Assembly: GCF_005845215.1 (NCBI RefSeq) | Contig: NZ_SPHO01000018.1 | Coordinates: 61,844 to 125,843, forward strand | Reading direction: 5' to 3' | Length of the DNA: 64,000 nucleotides | From: Clostridium sp. 1001271st1 H5 | Lineage (GTDB): Bacteria > Bacillota > Clostridia > Lachnospirales > Lachnospiraceae | Shown: positions 40,718 to 49,832 of the stretch, piece by piece | How the letters are laid out: each line of letters begins with the position of its first letter | Position numbering within the stretch: the stretch's first letter is position 1 | Program-made: the position numbers and the translations under genes | Notes under the pieces: generated by a model | The model's input: the letters and a program-made list of their open reading frames with translations, nothing else | Database searches by the model: none | What the model was told of the DNA's origin: nothing

Positions 40718-43041
40718 AGATGAATACACGGATGCAGGTGAAAACTCTGATGCATATAAAAACCCTGATACAGATGATTATATGCATATGGGCAGCCCTT
40801 GTCATATCCGTCATACCCGTATATGGGGCGGACGGATGGCAGCAGGATACCGCACTGCAATGGATTTATATGGAGCATGATAAGAAGGTGGTAAACCGGT
40901 GGGTTACCTGGGAGGACGGCACTCCCAGGTATCTGGGCGGCAATGGTCTGATTGTCACCAACAACTGGGTGAATGTGGAGGGGGAGCGTTACCGCATAAA
41001 GGAGGACGGTTCCCGCTATGAAAATGGATGGTTCAGCGTCACATCCAATCCAAGCCTGCCTTCTGGAAAGCCTTCCACGGCCTGGTATTATGCCGGGGCT
41101 GACGGGAAAATCCTGGTTAACGGCTGGCATGAGCTGGGAGGAAGGTATTATTACTTCTATCCGGGAGGCAATTCACCCAGAAAGGCTTTTTTTACAGCAG
41201 AGGATAAGCGGTATTACGTGGATGAGGAGGGAGCCAGACCGGAGCCGGGCTGGTTTTCCACTGAGAACGTGGACAGCAAAGGGAATCCCTATGTGAACTG
41301 GTATTATATCCAGCCGGATGGTTCCCTTGTGACGGACGGATGGCATGAGCTGGACGGCATAACCTACTATTTTGACAAAAACGGCAATTCCCCCAGGAAA
41401 CGCTGGGTCAACATAGAGGACAACCGTTACTATGTGGACGGCACAGGGGAGCTTATGAAGGGCTGGTTTTCCATCACCGGAACATCCTCCAACGGCCAGG
41501 AATACACCAATTGGTACTATGGAGATTCAAACGGCGTACTGTGGCGTGGAGGATGGGGAGCCATCGACGGAAAATGGTATTACTTTGACCCAAACGGCCT
41601 GAATTACAGGAAGCGCTGGTATATAGACAACGTCAAGGGTGACCGGTATTACCTGGATGAAGACGGCGTGCTTCAGGATAAGGGATGGTTCAAGATTGAT
41701 AATGTCAACAGTGTTACCAAGGCAGTGACAGAGAACTGGTATTATGCCGGGGAAAACGGGGCGGTGTTAAAGGGCGGATATAAGACAATTGGGAATAGGG
41801 AAGCAGAGAATACGGCGGCAGCGGAAAGGACTTATTATTTCGATGCAAACGGGCTGAACTACCGGAAACGCTGGATAACGGATAATAACGGTGACAAGCG
41901 TTATATGGGTGATGACGGGGCCATGAAGAAAAAAGAATGGTTTGTCATCAGCGGCCTGGACTCCAGGAATGCGGATTATAATAACTGGTACTATGCGGAG
42001 CGTGACGGAAAGGTCATCGTAGATAAGTGGCATAAGATTGACGGGAAGTACTACTGCTTTAACGCCTCCGGCGTTATGCGCAAGGGCTGGCTTACAGAGA
42101 CTCCGGAGGATGACGACAAGGAGAGCTCCTATTACTACTGCGCAGAAGACGGAGCCAGGGCAACGGGATGGCAATGGCTGGAGATACCGGAAAGCTGGAT
42201 GGATAATACCGATGTGGCGGATTATGTACAGGAACACGGACAGTATGCTTACTTTTACTTCAGTACGTCCTCGGGAAAGAAGAAACGGTCCGAAGGCGGT
42301 AGGCAGGAAAAGGATGTGGACGGCATCACCTATTGTTTTGACAGCTACGGCATCATGTATCCCGGGTGGGTAAAAATGAGCAGTACTGTGCCTGAAATCA
42401 AGGGATACCGTTATTTCTACCAGCCGGAAACAGAAAAGGATAAGAAGTATATTCCCGGAGAAAAGGTGGAAAGCGCCTGGCTGAAGTTAGAGGGCCCTCC
42501 GGACGCCAGCGGTTCAGGCCAGAAGGAGTGGTATTACTTCGATAATACAGGAAAGCCGGTGTGCGGCGGCGAGGACAGCTATGAGATAAAGAAAATCGGC
42601 GACGGGTATTACATTTTCGATATGTTCGGTGCAGCACAGTTCGGTCTGGTTGAGGTAAAGGGCGACTTTTATTACTGCGGCACAGAGGATGGGGACAGGA
42701 AATGCATGGTGGGGAAAGCCATGGTGGATGACGGCGTCAGCGCCACCCGTTCACAGTATTATTTTGATATCAAGGGCAAGGGTATCACAGGTATCAAGGA
42801 CGGTTATGCATACTATAAGGGGAAGATGCAAAAGGCAGATAAGGCTGCCCGCTATGAGGTGTTCGATATTCCGGGGGAAGGGAAATGCCTGGTGAACGCA
42901 TCCGGGAAGGTGATGAAGAATACAAAGGTGACTGACGGCAACGGCCAGAAATGGGAGACCGGGGCCGGCGGGAGTATTAAGGTTTACGGGTCGGATGAGG
43001 TTGCGGAGCTGGAGGTGCCGGAGGCTACGGTGTCGTATTAG
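40714..43041 (+). CDS. Secreted cell-wall/choline-binding repeat protein
   Basis: Protein of 775 residues with a signal peptide (hydrophobic core about residues 19-33, cleavage near VYGADGW). Nearly the whole mature protein consists of aromatic GW/YY repeats of the cell-wall-binding (choline-binding-like) type, such as GWHELGGRYYYF, GWFSITG and NWYYGDSNGVLW. No catalytic domain is apparent; the last about 200 residues are more diverged repeats. It should attach non-covalently to wall polymers or the locus's own glycan. It is coupled by ATGA overlap to the regulator before it. Confidence 0.85.
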   Translation: MKMNTRMQVKTLMHIKTLIQMIICIWAALVISVIPVYGADGWQQDTALQWIYMEHDKKVVNRWVTWEDGTPRYLGGNGLIVTNNWVNVEGERYRIKEDGSRYENGWFSVTSNPSLPSGKPSTAWYYAGADGKILVNGWHELGGRYYYFYPGGNSPRKAFFTAEDKRYYVDEEGARPEPGWFSTENVDSKGNPYVNWYYIQPDGSLVTDGWHELDGITYYFDKNGNSPRKRWVNIEDNRYYVDGTGELMKGWFSITGTSSNGQEYTNWYYGDSNGVLWRGGWGAIDGKWYYFDPNGLNYRKRWYIDNVKGDRYYLDEDGVLQDKGWFKIDNVNSVTKAVTENWYYAGENGAVLKGGYKTIGNREAENTAAAERTYYFDANGLNYRKRWITDNNGDKRYMGDDGAMKKKEWFVISGLDSRNADYNNWYYAERDGKVIVDKWHKIDGKYYCFNASGVMRKGWLTETPEDDDKESSYYYCAEDGARATGWQWLEIPESWMDNTDVADYVQEHGQYAYFYFSTSSGKKKRSEGGRQEKDVDGITYCFDSYGIMYPGWVKMSSTVPEIKGYRYFYQPETEKDKKYIPGEKVESAWLKLEGPPDASGSGQKEWYYFDNTGKPVCGGEDSYEIKKIGDGYYIFDMFGAAQFGLVEVKGDFYYCGTEDGDRKCMVGKAMVDDGVSATRSQYYFDIKGKGITGIKDGYAYYKGKMQKADKAARYEVFDIPGEGKCLVNASGKVMKNTKVTDGNGQKWETGAGGSIKVYGSDEVAELEVPEATVSY
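41023..42090 (+). repeat. Five large tandem repeat units in the wall-binding protein
   Basis: Units begin near 41023, 41246, 41458, 41680 and 41932, each about 71-84 codons. Each has the order GWF - NWYY...DG - GW(H) - YYYF...NG - RKRW - RYY.D. They are divergent enough at DNA level that recombination is not obviously ongoing. Confidence 0.7.
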
Positions 43042-43281
43042 AGATAGAAAGTTGGGATGTTTAGGATGAGGGAAGCGATACAGAAGACGAACCATTTGTT
43101 CGCGGGTTAATAGATGAAGAGAATAAAAGAAATGAAAACAATAGAAAAACAGTGAAAAAAGGCAGACATGAATTATCAATGTGATTAAAGGGGTTACCAT
43201 TCTCGGCTAATTGCCGTATTTTAGCTCATATATGAACCCGCTGATTAGATAAATGTTGAATGCGAGAGGTAGAAAAGAGAA

Positions 43282-44547
43282 ATGATGATTAATCCGTTTA
43301 AAAACAAAATTTGGCTGTCATCGCCCACAATGCACGGTGACGAATTGAAGTATGTTACCGAGGCTTATGAAACAAATTGGATGTCCACTGTAGGAAAGAA
43401 TATTAACGAAGTAGAGCGATTGATTGCTGAAAAGGTTGGTGTCCGATATGCAGTCGCATTATCGGCAGGAACAGCATCTCTACATCTTGCCATGAAGCTT
43501 GCGGGAGAAGCTATGTATGGTCAGCCTGAAATCGGAAAAGGAGCGTTAAACCAACGAAAAGTTTTCTGCTCTGACGTTACGTTTGATGCTACGGTGAATC
43601 CGGTAGTCTATGAGGGCGGTATCCCTGTTTTCATTGATACCGAGCGTGACACCTGGAATATGGCCCCTGTGGCTCTGGAAAAAGCATTTGAAATTTACCC
43701 GGATGTCAAGGTAATCGTTGTCGTACATCTGTATGGAACACCGGGAAAGCTTGATGAAATTAGAACGATAGCTACTGCCCATGGAGCTGCCATCATAGAG
43801 GATGCGGCAGAATCCCTGGGCGCTACTTATAAAGGAAAACAGACCGGCAGTTTTGGAGACTATGGCTGCATCAGTTTCAATGGAAATAAGATTATTACCG
43901 GTTCATCCGGTGGAATGTTCCTGACCGATTCCAAAGCGGATGCTGAAAAGGTACGCAAGTGGTCAACGCAAAGCCGGGAAGCAGCTCCTTGGTATCAGCA
44001 TGAGGAGCTTGGCTATAACTACCGTATGAGCAATGTGATTGCCGGAGTTGTGCGTGGGCAGATACCATATTTGGAGGAGCATATCGCAAAAAAGAAAGCC
44101 ATCTATATGCGATATAAAGAAGGTCTGAAAGACCTTCCTGTGCAGATGAACCCTTATGATGAAAAGAACAGTGAGCCGAATTTTTGGTTGAGCTGCATGG
44201 TGATTGATAAAGATGCCATGTGTGAACAGGTTCGCGGGGAGCAGAAAGCGCTCTACATAAGCGAACCGGGTAAAAGCTGCCCGACGGAGATTCTGGAAAC
44301 TTTGGCCAAGTACAATGCAGAAGGTCGTCCAATCTGGAAGCCGATGCACGAACAGCCGTTTTTCCGAATGAACCCGTTTATCACTAGTGAGGGAAATGGC
44401 AGAGCCAAAACGAATGCCTATATTAAAGGCGCCTGTATGAATGTGGGCATGGATATTTTTGAAAGAGGTTTGTGCCTGCCCAGTGATAACAAGATGACTG
44501 TTGAGGAGCAGGAGCAGATTATTGAGATTGTTAGAAGTTGTTTCTGA
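43282..44547 (+). CDS. DegT/DnrJ/EryC1-family sugar aminotransferase (PglE-like)
   Basis: PLP-dependent enzyme of 421 residues. PLP-lysine Lys203 lies in CISFNGNKIITGSSGGMF; IIEDAAESLGATYKG holds the cofactor-contacting Asp; the start PFKNKIWLSSPTMHGDELKY fits the nucleotide-sugar aminotransferase branch. It would transfer an amino group to C4 of the 4-keto sugar made by the dehydratase at 38051. It begins the AT-richer part of the locus. The 240-base gap before it (43042-43281) shows a GC drop, a short structured stretch near 43187-43235 and no clear promoter. Confidence 0.92.
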   Translation: MMINPFKNKIWLSSPTMHGDELKYVTEAYETNWMSTVGKNINEVERLIAEKVGVRYAVALSAGTASLHLAMKLAGEAMYGQPEIGKGALNQRKVFCSDVTFDATVNPVVYEGGIPVFIDTERDTWNMAPVALEKAFEIYPDVKVIVVVHLYGTPGKLDEIRTIATAHGAAIIEDAAESLGATYKGKQTGSFGDYGCISFNGNKIITGSSGGMFLTDSKADAEKVRKWSTQSREAAPWYQHEELGYNYRMSNVIAGVVRGQIPYLEEHIAKKKAIYMRYKEGLKDLPVQMNPYDEKNSEPNFWLSCMVIDKDAMCEQVRGEQKALYISEPGKSCPTEILETLAKYNAEGRPIWKPMHEQPFFRMNPFITSEGNGRAKTNAYIKGACMNVGMDIFERGLCLPSDNKMTVEEQEQIIEIVRSCF

Positions 44548-44622
44548 AGCCCTGAAACATAAATGGGCAAGAAACATGAAGAAAAAGATAACATTGAAAG
44601 TGCTGTAGGAGGACGAAAGGAT

Positions 44623-45276
44623 ATGGGGCATAAAAAAGGCTTTTTTGAAAAGCACATAAAACGTCCCCAGGATTTTCTGTGTGCATTACTTGCGTGTATT
44701 GTTTTAAGCCCTGTCATGCTGGTGATTGCGATTCTGGTAAAGATAAAGATTGGTTCCCCTGTCCTGTTTGTTCAGGAAAGACCGGGATTACATGGAGAGA
44801 TATTTAAGCTGCACAAGTTCCGGACGATGACCAATGAGAGAGGTGAAAATGGAGAATTACTGCCGGATGAACAGCGCCTTACACCTTTTGGAAAACGGCT
44901 TCGTTCTACGTCGCTGGATGAACTACCGGAACTGGGGGCTATCCTGTCCGGACGGATGGCGGTTTGCGGACCCCGGCCGCTTTTGTCAAAATATCTGCCA
45001 CTCTACAATGAGCATCAGGCGAGACGGCATGAGGTCAGACCGGGCTTTACTGGGTTGGCACAGGTAAATGGAAGGAACTTTATTAGCTGGGAAGAAAAGT
45101 TTGATTTGGATGTGGAGTATGTAGACCACATTACATTTCTTGGTGATTGGAAAATCATCTTTAAGACTGTATGGACTGTATTGAAACGAGAAGGAATCAA
45201 TTCTGAAACCTCTGCAACCATGGAAGAATTTAAGGGTACAGAAGCTGCTGAAGTAAAAGATAATACAGAGGTATAA
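44623..45276 (+). CDS. Small phosphoglycosyl transferase (PglC-like)
   Basis: Monotopic enzyme of 217 residues; ATG 44623 has AGGAGG upstream and gives the right length. One N-terminal re-entrant hydrophobic helix (FLCALLACIVLSPVMLVIAILVKI) precedes the family signatures GSPVLFVQERPGLHG, FKLHKFRTM, the catalytic dyad Asp99-Glu100 in TSLDELPEL, GPRPLLSKYLP and RPGFTGLAQVNGRN. It transfers a phosphosugar, probably diacetylbacillosamine phosphate given its neighbours, to undecaprenyl phosphate and starts the repeat unit. Confidence 0.93.
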   Translation: MGHKKGFFEKHIKRPQDFLCALLACIVLSPVMLVIAILVKIKIGSPVLFVQERPGLHGEIFKLHKFRTMTNERGENGELLPDEQRLTPFGKRLRSTSLDELPELGAILSGRMAVCGPRPLLSKYLPLYNEHQARRHEVRPGFTGLAQVNGRNFISWEEKFDLDVEYVDHITFLGDWKIIFKTVWTVLKREGINSETSATMEEFKGTEAAEVKDNTEV

Positions 45277-45278
45277 AT

Positions 45279-45881
45279 ATGAGAAAATTGGCAATTATCG
45301 GTGCAAGTGGTCACGGAAAGGTAGTTGCAGATATTGCAAGAAAGAACGGTTACAGTGAGATTGTTTTTTTGGACGATGATGAGAGAATCCATGAATGTGG
45401 AGGTTATCCAGTCACAGGGAAAAGTGCCGAAGCTGGAATGATAGATGCTGATGTAATCGTTGGGATTGGCAATGCAAGTGTTCGGAGGCGGATACAGGAA
45501 TCCATTCCAGATGAAAAACTGATTACACTCATTCATCCGGATGCAGTTGTTGCGGAAGACATTGTAATAGGTACAGGAACTGTAGTCATGGCTGGCACTG
45601 TCATCAACCCGGGAGCAAGGATAGGAAAGGGCTGCATCATCAATACCTGTTCGTGCGTAGATCATGATTGTGAAGTGAGCGATTATGTACATATCGCGGT
45701 GGGAAGCCATTTGTGCGGGACTGTCTCTGTGGGAAATGAAACATGGATTGGTGCAGGAGCAACCGTCAGCAATAATGTTTCTATCTGTTCCAACTGCATG
45801 ATTGGTGCTGGATCAGTAGTAGTGAAGAATATTGATTTAGCCGGAACATATTTTGGAGTTCCGGCAAGAAACACTATCTAA
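45279..45881 (+). CDS. PglD/NeuD-type sugar N-acetyltransferase
   Basis: Protein of 200 residues, starting 2 bases after the previous stop. The N-terminal Rossmann-like UDP-binding part has LAIIGASGHGKVVADIA and VIVGIGNASVRRRI. The left-handed beta-helix of hexapeptide repeats follows, with the catalytic-base candidate His129 in CVDHDCEVSDYVHIAVG and the ending YFGVPARN. This is the PglD architecture, which acetylates UDP-4-amino-sugar to UDP-diacetylbacillosamine. A NeuD-like role on sialic acid is less likely, since no sialic acid synthase is present. Confidence 0.9.
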   Translation: MRKLAIIGASGHGKVVADIARKNGYSEIVFLDDDERIHECGGYPVTGKSAEAGMIDADVIVGIGNASVRRRIQESIPDEKLITLIHPDAVVAEDIVIGTGTVVMAGTVINPGARIGKGCIINTCSCVDHDCEVSDYVHIAVGSHLCGTVSVGNETWIGAGATVSNNVSICSNCMIGAGSVVVKNIDLAGTYFGVPARNTI

Positions 45882-45899
45882 AAGAAACGGAGTAAAACG

Positions 45900-46748
45900 A
45901 TGGCATTAACATTGATGTATATTACAAATAATCCTCTTACGGCGCACATTGCGCAGGAAGCAGGTGTTGATCGTATCTGGATTGATATGGAATACATAGG
46001 CAAGGATGAAAGACAAGGCGGGATGGATACGGTCAGGAATCATCATACTATTGATGATATAAAAAAAATGCGCCCGATTGTTACGAATGCGGAACTTATG
46101 GTCAGAGTAAATCCGTTACATACGGCTGCTGAGGATTATTGTAGCTCTGAGGATGAGATTAATCAGTCTATTGAGGCAGGTGCTGATGTAATAATGCTTC
46201 CTATGTTTAAAACCGCGGATGATGTTAAGAAGTTTGTGAGCTATGTCGATGGCAGGGCAAAGGTACAGCTTCTTGTGGAAACAGCCGAAGCCGCAGCTAA
46301 AATTGATTCTATTCTGGAAGTTCCAGGAGTTGACGAGATTCATATTGGACTAAATGATTTACATCTTGCTATGCACAAAGCTTTCATGTTTGAACTGATT
46401 TGTGATGACACGGTTGCAAGTCTTTGCAAAAAAATCAAAGCAAAAGGCATCAAATATGGATTTGGTGGAATTGCTCGAGTTGGGTATGGGATGCTTCCGG
46501 CAGAGCATATTATTGCAGAACATTATCGTCTTGGTTCAACAGCAGCTATTCTCTCCAGAGGCTTCTGTGATGCCAATATTGTAAAAGACCCTATGGAGAT
46601 TGAATCTATTTTTGTAAAGGGTGTAAGCGATATAAGGCTGAAGGAGCATGAGGTTGCTCAATATAGTGAGGAACAATATCTGAAAAACTTGGATATAATT
46701 CGAGAAAAAGTTTCGGTAATAGTAGCAAATAAAAAAGGAAAAGGATAA
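45900..46748 (+). CDS. HpcH/HpaI-family aldolase in the glycan locus
   Basis: TIM-barrel class II aldolase-like protein of 282 residues. The first strand has GVDRIWIDMEYIGKDERQGG. The metal ligands are expected from Glu in VQLLVETAEAAAKID and Asp in IHIGLNDLHLAM, both present. The family cleaves or forms 2-keto acids with pyruvate or similar partners, or is a citrate-lyase relative. Its presence inside a glycan cluster, with a hydroxyacid dehydrogenase two genes later, suggests making an unusual acidic component. The substrate is unknown. Confidence 0.8.
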   Translation: MALTLMYITNNPLTAHIAQEAGVDRIWIDMEYIGKDERQGGMDTVRNHHTIDDIKKMRPIVTNAELMVRVNPLHTAAEDYCSSEDEINQSIEAGADVIMLPMFKTADDVKKFVSYVDGRAKVQLLVETAEAAAKIDSILEVPGVDEIHIGLNDLHLAMHKAFMFELICDDTVASLCKKIKAKGIKYGFGGIARVGYGMLPAEHIIAEHYRLGSTAAILSRGFCDANIVKDPMEIESIFVKGVSDIRLKEHEVAQYSEEQYLKNLDIIREKVSVIVANKKGKG

Positions 46749-46752
46749 TTTA

Positions 46753-47922
46753 ATGAAAAAGATTTGCATGATAACTACAGTGTCGTTGACACTTAAGGTT
46801 TTTGTTATGGAAACAGCTAAATATTTACATAAACAATGTGGTTATGATGTAACTCTGATTTGTGATAATGACGAAGAATTTAAGATTTCATTGCCAAATT
46901 ACATACATTATATCCCTGTACATATGGCAAGAGGTGTAGATATTACTGGCATAAAGTCCATTATTGAATTTATTAAAATCTTTAGAAATGTAAAGTTTGA
47001 CATGGTTCAGTATTCCACGCCGAACGCTGCCTGTTATGCAAGTATTGCAGCTAAAATAACGAAGGTTCCTGTCCGGTTATATTGTCAGTGGGGGATTCGT
47101 TATGTTGGAATGGACGGAATATCTCGAAAAATCTTTAAAGCCATTGAGAAAATGGTATGTAGAAATTCAACCGATATCCGGGCTGTCAGCCCAATGAATA
47201 AGGCATTTGCAGTATCAGAAGGACTTTATCCAGAAGAAAGAGCTATTGTTGTAGGAAAAGGCGGTACGATTGGTGTAGATATGCAGCGGTACGATATTTC
47301 AAAAAAGGCAGACTATCGTTCCGCAATTCGCAATCAATACGGTATATCTGATGAAGCTTTTGTATATGGTTTTGCTGGGCGTGTTTCGGTGGATAAGGGC
47401 TTTACAGAATTACTGACAGCATTTCGGATAATTAGAGAATCGGAGCCGAATGCGAAGCTGTTTATCGTTGGCTCTATGGAAGATAATTGCGATGTTCCGG
47501 TTGAGATTTTGGAGTGGGCGAGAAAATCAGAGCAGGTTGTTATGACCGGAATGGTTGACGGGTCGAAGATGAATGAATACTATTCGGCAATGGATGTATT
47601 GGTTCACCCGACATATAGAGAGGGGTTCGGAATGGTGCTTCAGGAAGCTGGCGCATTGGGAATTGCCATGATTACTACAAAAATCCCTGGCGCTTCGGAG
47701 GTAATGGAGAATGGAATCTCTTGTGTACTCGTAGAGCCGAAGAATATATCTGAGCTTGCTAGTGCAATGAAAAGGTTGATTTCGGATGTAGGACGGACGA
47801 AAGAGATTGGGCAAGCAGCATTTGAAAGAACAAAGCAATATTATAATCGCCCAATTATGCTTGAAAATCAAAAAGCAGACTATGAAAAGCTATTAAGTAA
47901 ACGAGGAACTCAGACATTATGA
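46753..47922 (+). CDS. Family 4 glycosyltransferase
   Basis: GT-B enzyme of 389 residues. The N-terminal acceptor half (MKKICMITTVSLTLKVFVMET) is followed by a C-terminal donor half with GFAGRVSVDKGFTELLTAF, LFIVGSMEDN, and the EX7E signature region REGFGMVLQEAGALG. Its place after the bacillosamine-type genes makes it a candidate for adding the second sugar. It overlaps the following dehydrogenase by 4 bases (ATGA). Confidence 0.92.
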   Translation: MKKICMITTVSLTLKVFVMETAKYLHKQCGYDVTLICDNDEEFKISLPNYIHYIPVHMARGVDITGIKSIIEFIKIFRNVKFDMVQYSTPNAACYASIAAKITKVPVRLYCQWGIRYVGMDGISRKIFKAIEKMVCRNSTDIRAVSPMNKAFAVSEGLYPEERAIVVGKGGTIGVDMQRYDISKKADYRSAIRNQYGISDEAFVYGFAGRVSVDKGFTELLTAFRIIRESEPNAKLFIVGSMEDNCDVPVEILEWARKSEQVVMTGMVDGSKMNEYYSAMDVLVHPTYREGFGMVLQEAGALGIAMITTKIPGASEVMENGISCVLVEPKNISELASAMKRLISDVGRTKEIGQAAFERTKQYYNRPIMLENQKADYEKLLSKRGTQTL

Positions 47923-48851
47923 GAATTGTATTAACAGAAAAGGATTTAGATAATAGTGGATTTCCCTCTGATGTACGAGTGATGAAAATTACATATAAAA
48001 CCATAGATGCTTATGACCATAACAGCGATGTTATTGCAATTGCTGGTTCAAGAGCAATTGCGATTAAGGCTGACAAGATGGATTTTCCTGGTTTGAAGTT
48101 TTTTCAGTTAACAAGTGCTGGATTTGATGAAGTGCCATTGGAAGAATTCAGAGATAGAGGTGTGATGGTTGCAAATGCCGGAAGTACATATAGTGTTCCG
48201 ATTGCAGAAACTGTTGTGCTTGGAATGCTGCTTATGGCAAAAAAACTTCACTCAAATCCGAACAATCGTCATGCAAAGATTCAACGTCACTATATTGAAA
48301 TCCAGGAACTGTATGTAAAGAAGGCCATTATTCTGGGGGCTGGTAGTATTGGGACGGAAATTGCCAAACGTCTTTCCGGGTTTGGCATGATTGCTGATGG
48401 ATATGCCCAAAGGGAAAAAATAAGACCTTATTTCAATCGCGTTATTTGCGGACGTAAAGCTTTAGCTGAAGAAATTGGAAACTATGACTATGTAATTTCT
48501 ACTTTGCCGGGCAGTGAAAGTACAAGAGGTTTTTTTGACAAAGAGCTGCTCAGCAGAATGAAACAGACTTCGGTGATTGTGAATGTAGGACGAAAAGCAG
48601 TATTCAAGGAGGATGATTTCTTTGCGGCCCTAAAGACCGGGTCTATTGGCGGAGCGGTTCTGGATATGTTTGAGAGTATCCCCAATCCGGTTACGAACAG
48701 ATTCAGAAGGCTTCGCAATGTTATCATATTGCCGGGCGTAGCAGCCATTTCACAGGAAGTTAATGTACGATTAAAAACGTATTGTGAAGCGAATATATTA
48801 TCTGCTATAGAAGGAAAAAAGGTAATGGGTATAGTTAATGAGGTAGAATAA
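47919..48851 (+). CDS. D-2-hydroxyacid dehydrogenase-like protein, catalytic His apparently replaced
   Basis: NAD-dependent D-isomer hydroxyacid dehydrogenase fold, 310 residues. NAD motif AIILGAGSIGTEIAKRL is at about residue 138. The expected Arg (VNVGRKAVF) and Glu (LDMFESIPNP) are present, but the segment that normally reads 'tPHiAg' is LPGVAAISQE, so the proton-relay His is not there. It may reduce or oxidise a keto/hydroxy acid poorly, bind rather than convert, or use another residue. It is coupled to the glycosyltransferase before it. Confidence 0.85.
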   Translation: MRIVLTEKDLDNSGFPSDVRVMKITYKTIDAYDHNSDVIAIAGSRAIAIKADKMDFPGLKFFQLTSAGFDEVPLEEFRDRGVMVANAGSTYSVPIAETVVLGMLLMAKKLHSNPNNRHAKIQRHYIEIQELYVKKAIILGAGSIGTEIAKRLSGFGMIADGYAQREKIRPYFNRVICGRKALAEEIGNYDYVISTLPGSESTRGFFDKELLSRMKQTSVIVNVGRKAVFKEDDFFAALKTGSIGGAVLDMFESIPNPVTNRFRRLRNVIILPGVAAISQEVNVRLKTYCEANILSAIEGKKVMGIVNEVE

Positions 48852-49826
48852 ATGTTTTTCAGTATTATAATTCCAATCCACAATTCAGAAAAATATCTGA
48901 GACAATGCATAGATAGTATATTGGCACAAACTTGCAGGGATTTTGAAGTTATTTTGGTCAATGATGGATCGGAGGATGATAGTCCGAGAATTTGCGACCA
49001 ATACTGCGACGAAGATACGCGATTTCATGTAATCCACCGAAAACAAGGAAAAGGAGCCGCATCAGCTCGAAATGCAGGAACCAATATGGCGTCAGGAGAC
49101 TACATTGTCTATATTGATAGTGATGATTATATAGAAGATGTAATGTTCCTGGATGATATAAGGGAACAGGCAGAAAAGGGATATGATGTCATTTGTTATA
49201 AGTTCAGAAAATATTATGAGGATACTGATGAAATGACAGCCTGCACTTTTTCAATGCCAGTACCAATGGAGAGTGAAACAATAGGAGACTATGTAAACAG
49301 ACTCGTGAAATGTGATGCGTTTTACTGTGCGCCTTGGACAAAAGCCATTCGCAGAAAAATCCTGGTGGATGGAGGAGTTGAATTTAAAGAAGGGCTGTTG
49401 AGCGAAGATCAAGAGTGGTATTACCATGTTTTGATTGGAGCAAATTCTATTATTGGCATTGACAAGAGCTATATTATATACAGGCAGCACAAGAGTTCCA
49501 CTTCAGTATCCTGGACAATGAAAAATCTTACAGACACAATTAGCATAATCACGTTTTGGAAGAAAGAAATAGAAAGAATTAATTTACCAGATGACTATAA
49601 AAATTCAATTTTAAATTCAATGGCAAAATTATACTGCAATTTGCTTATTGGGTATACAAGGTATTCTAATATTGATAAGAAAAGCGAGTATAATAATTTG
49701 AAAAAATTGGCTGGATTGATGGATTACCACAGGAATCCGAGAGTTAATACTTTCTATAGAGTATATAAGGTTGGCGGATTTACTGCATTGATGATGGTAT
49801 TGAAGATAATTTGTAAGTTGAGGTAG
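48852..49826 (+). CDS. Family 2 glycosyltransferase
   Basis: GT-A enzyme of 324 residues starting at the base after the previous stop. SIIIPIHNSEKYLRQCIDSILAQT is the GT2 opening; NDGSEDDSPRIC and the DXD-like YIDSDDYI bind nucleotide and metal; LSEDQEWYY follows where the catalytic base ED is expected. It adds one sugar of the repeat unit; donor and linkage are unknown. Confidence 0.92.
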   Translation: MFFSIIIPIHNSEKYLRQCIDSILAQTCRDFEVILVNDGSEDDSPRICDQYCDEDTRFHVIHRKQGKGAASARNAGTNMASGDYIVYIDSDDYIEDVMFLDDIREQAEKGYDVICYKFRKYYEDTDEMTACTFSMPVPMESETIGDYVNRLVKCDAFYCAPWTKAIRRKILVDGGVEFKEGLLSEDQEWYYHVLIGANSIIGIDKSYIIYRQHKSSTSVSWTMKNLTDTISIITFWKKEIERINLPDDYKNSILNSMAKLYCNLLIGYTRYSNIDKKSEYNNLKKLAGLMDYHRNPRVNTFYRVYKVGGFTALMMVLKIICKLR

Positions 49827-49832
49827 TTATAG

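Noticed and set aside
43099..43235. GCGGGTT ... AACCCGC inverted repeat before the aminotransferase gene
   Set aside because: Only 7 bases, about 130 bases apart, without spacer or arm structure; compatible with chance.
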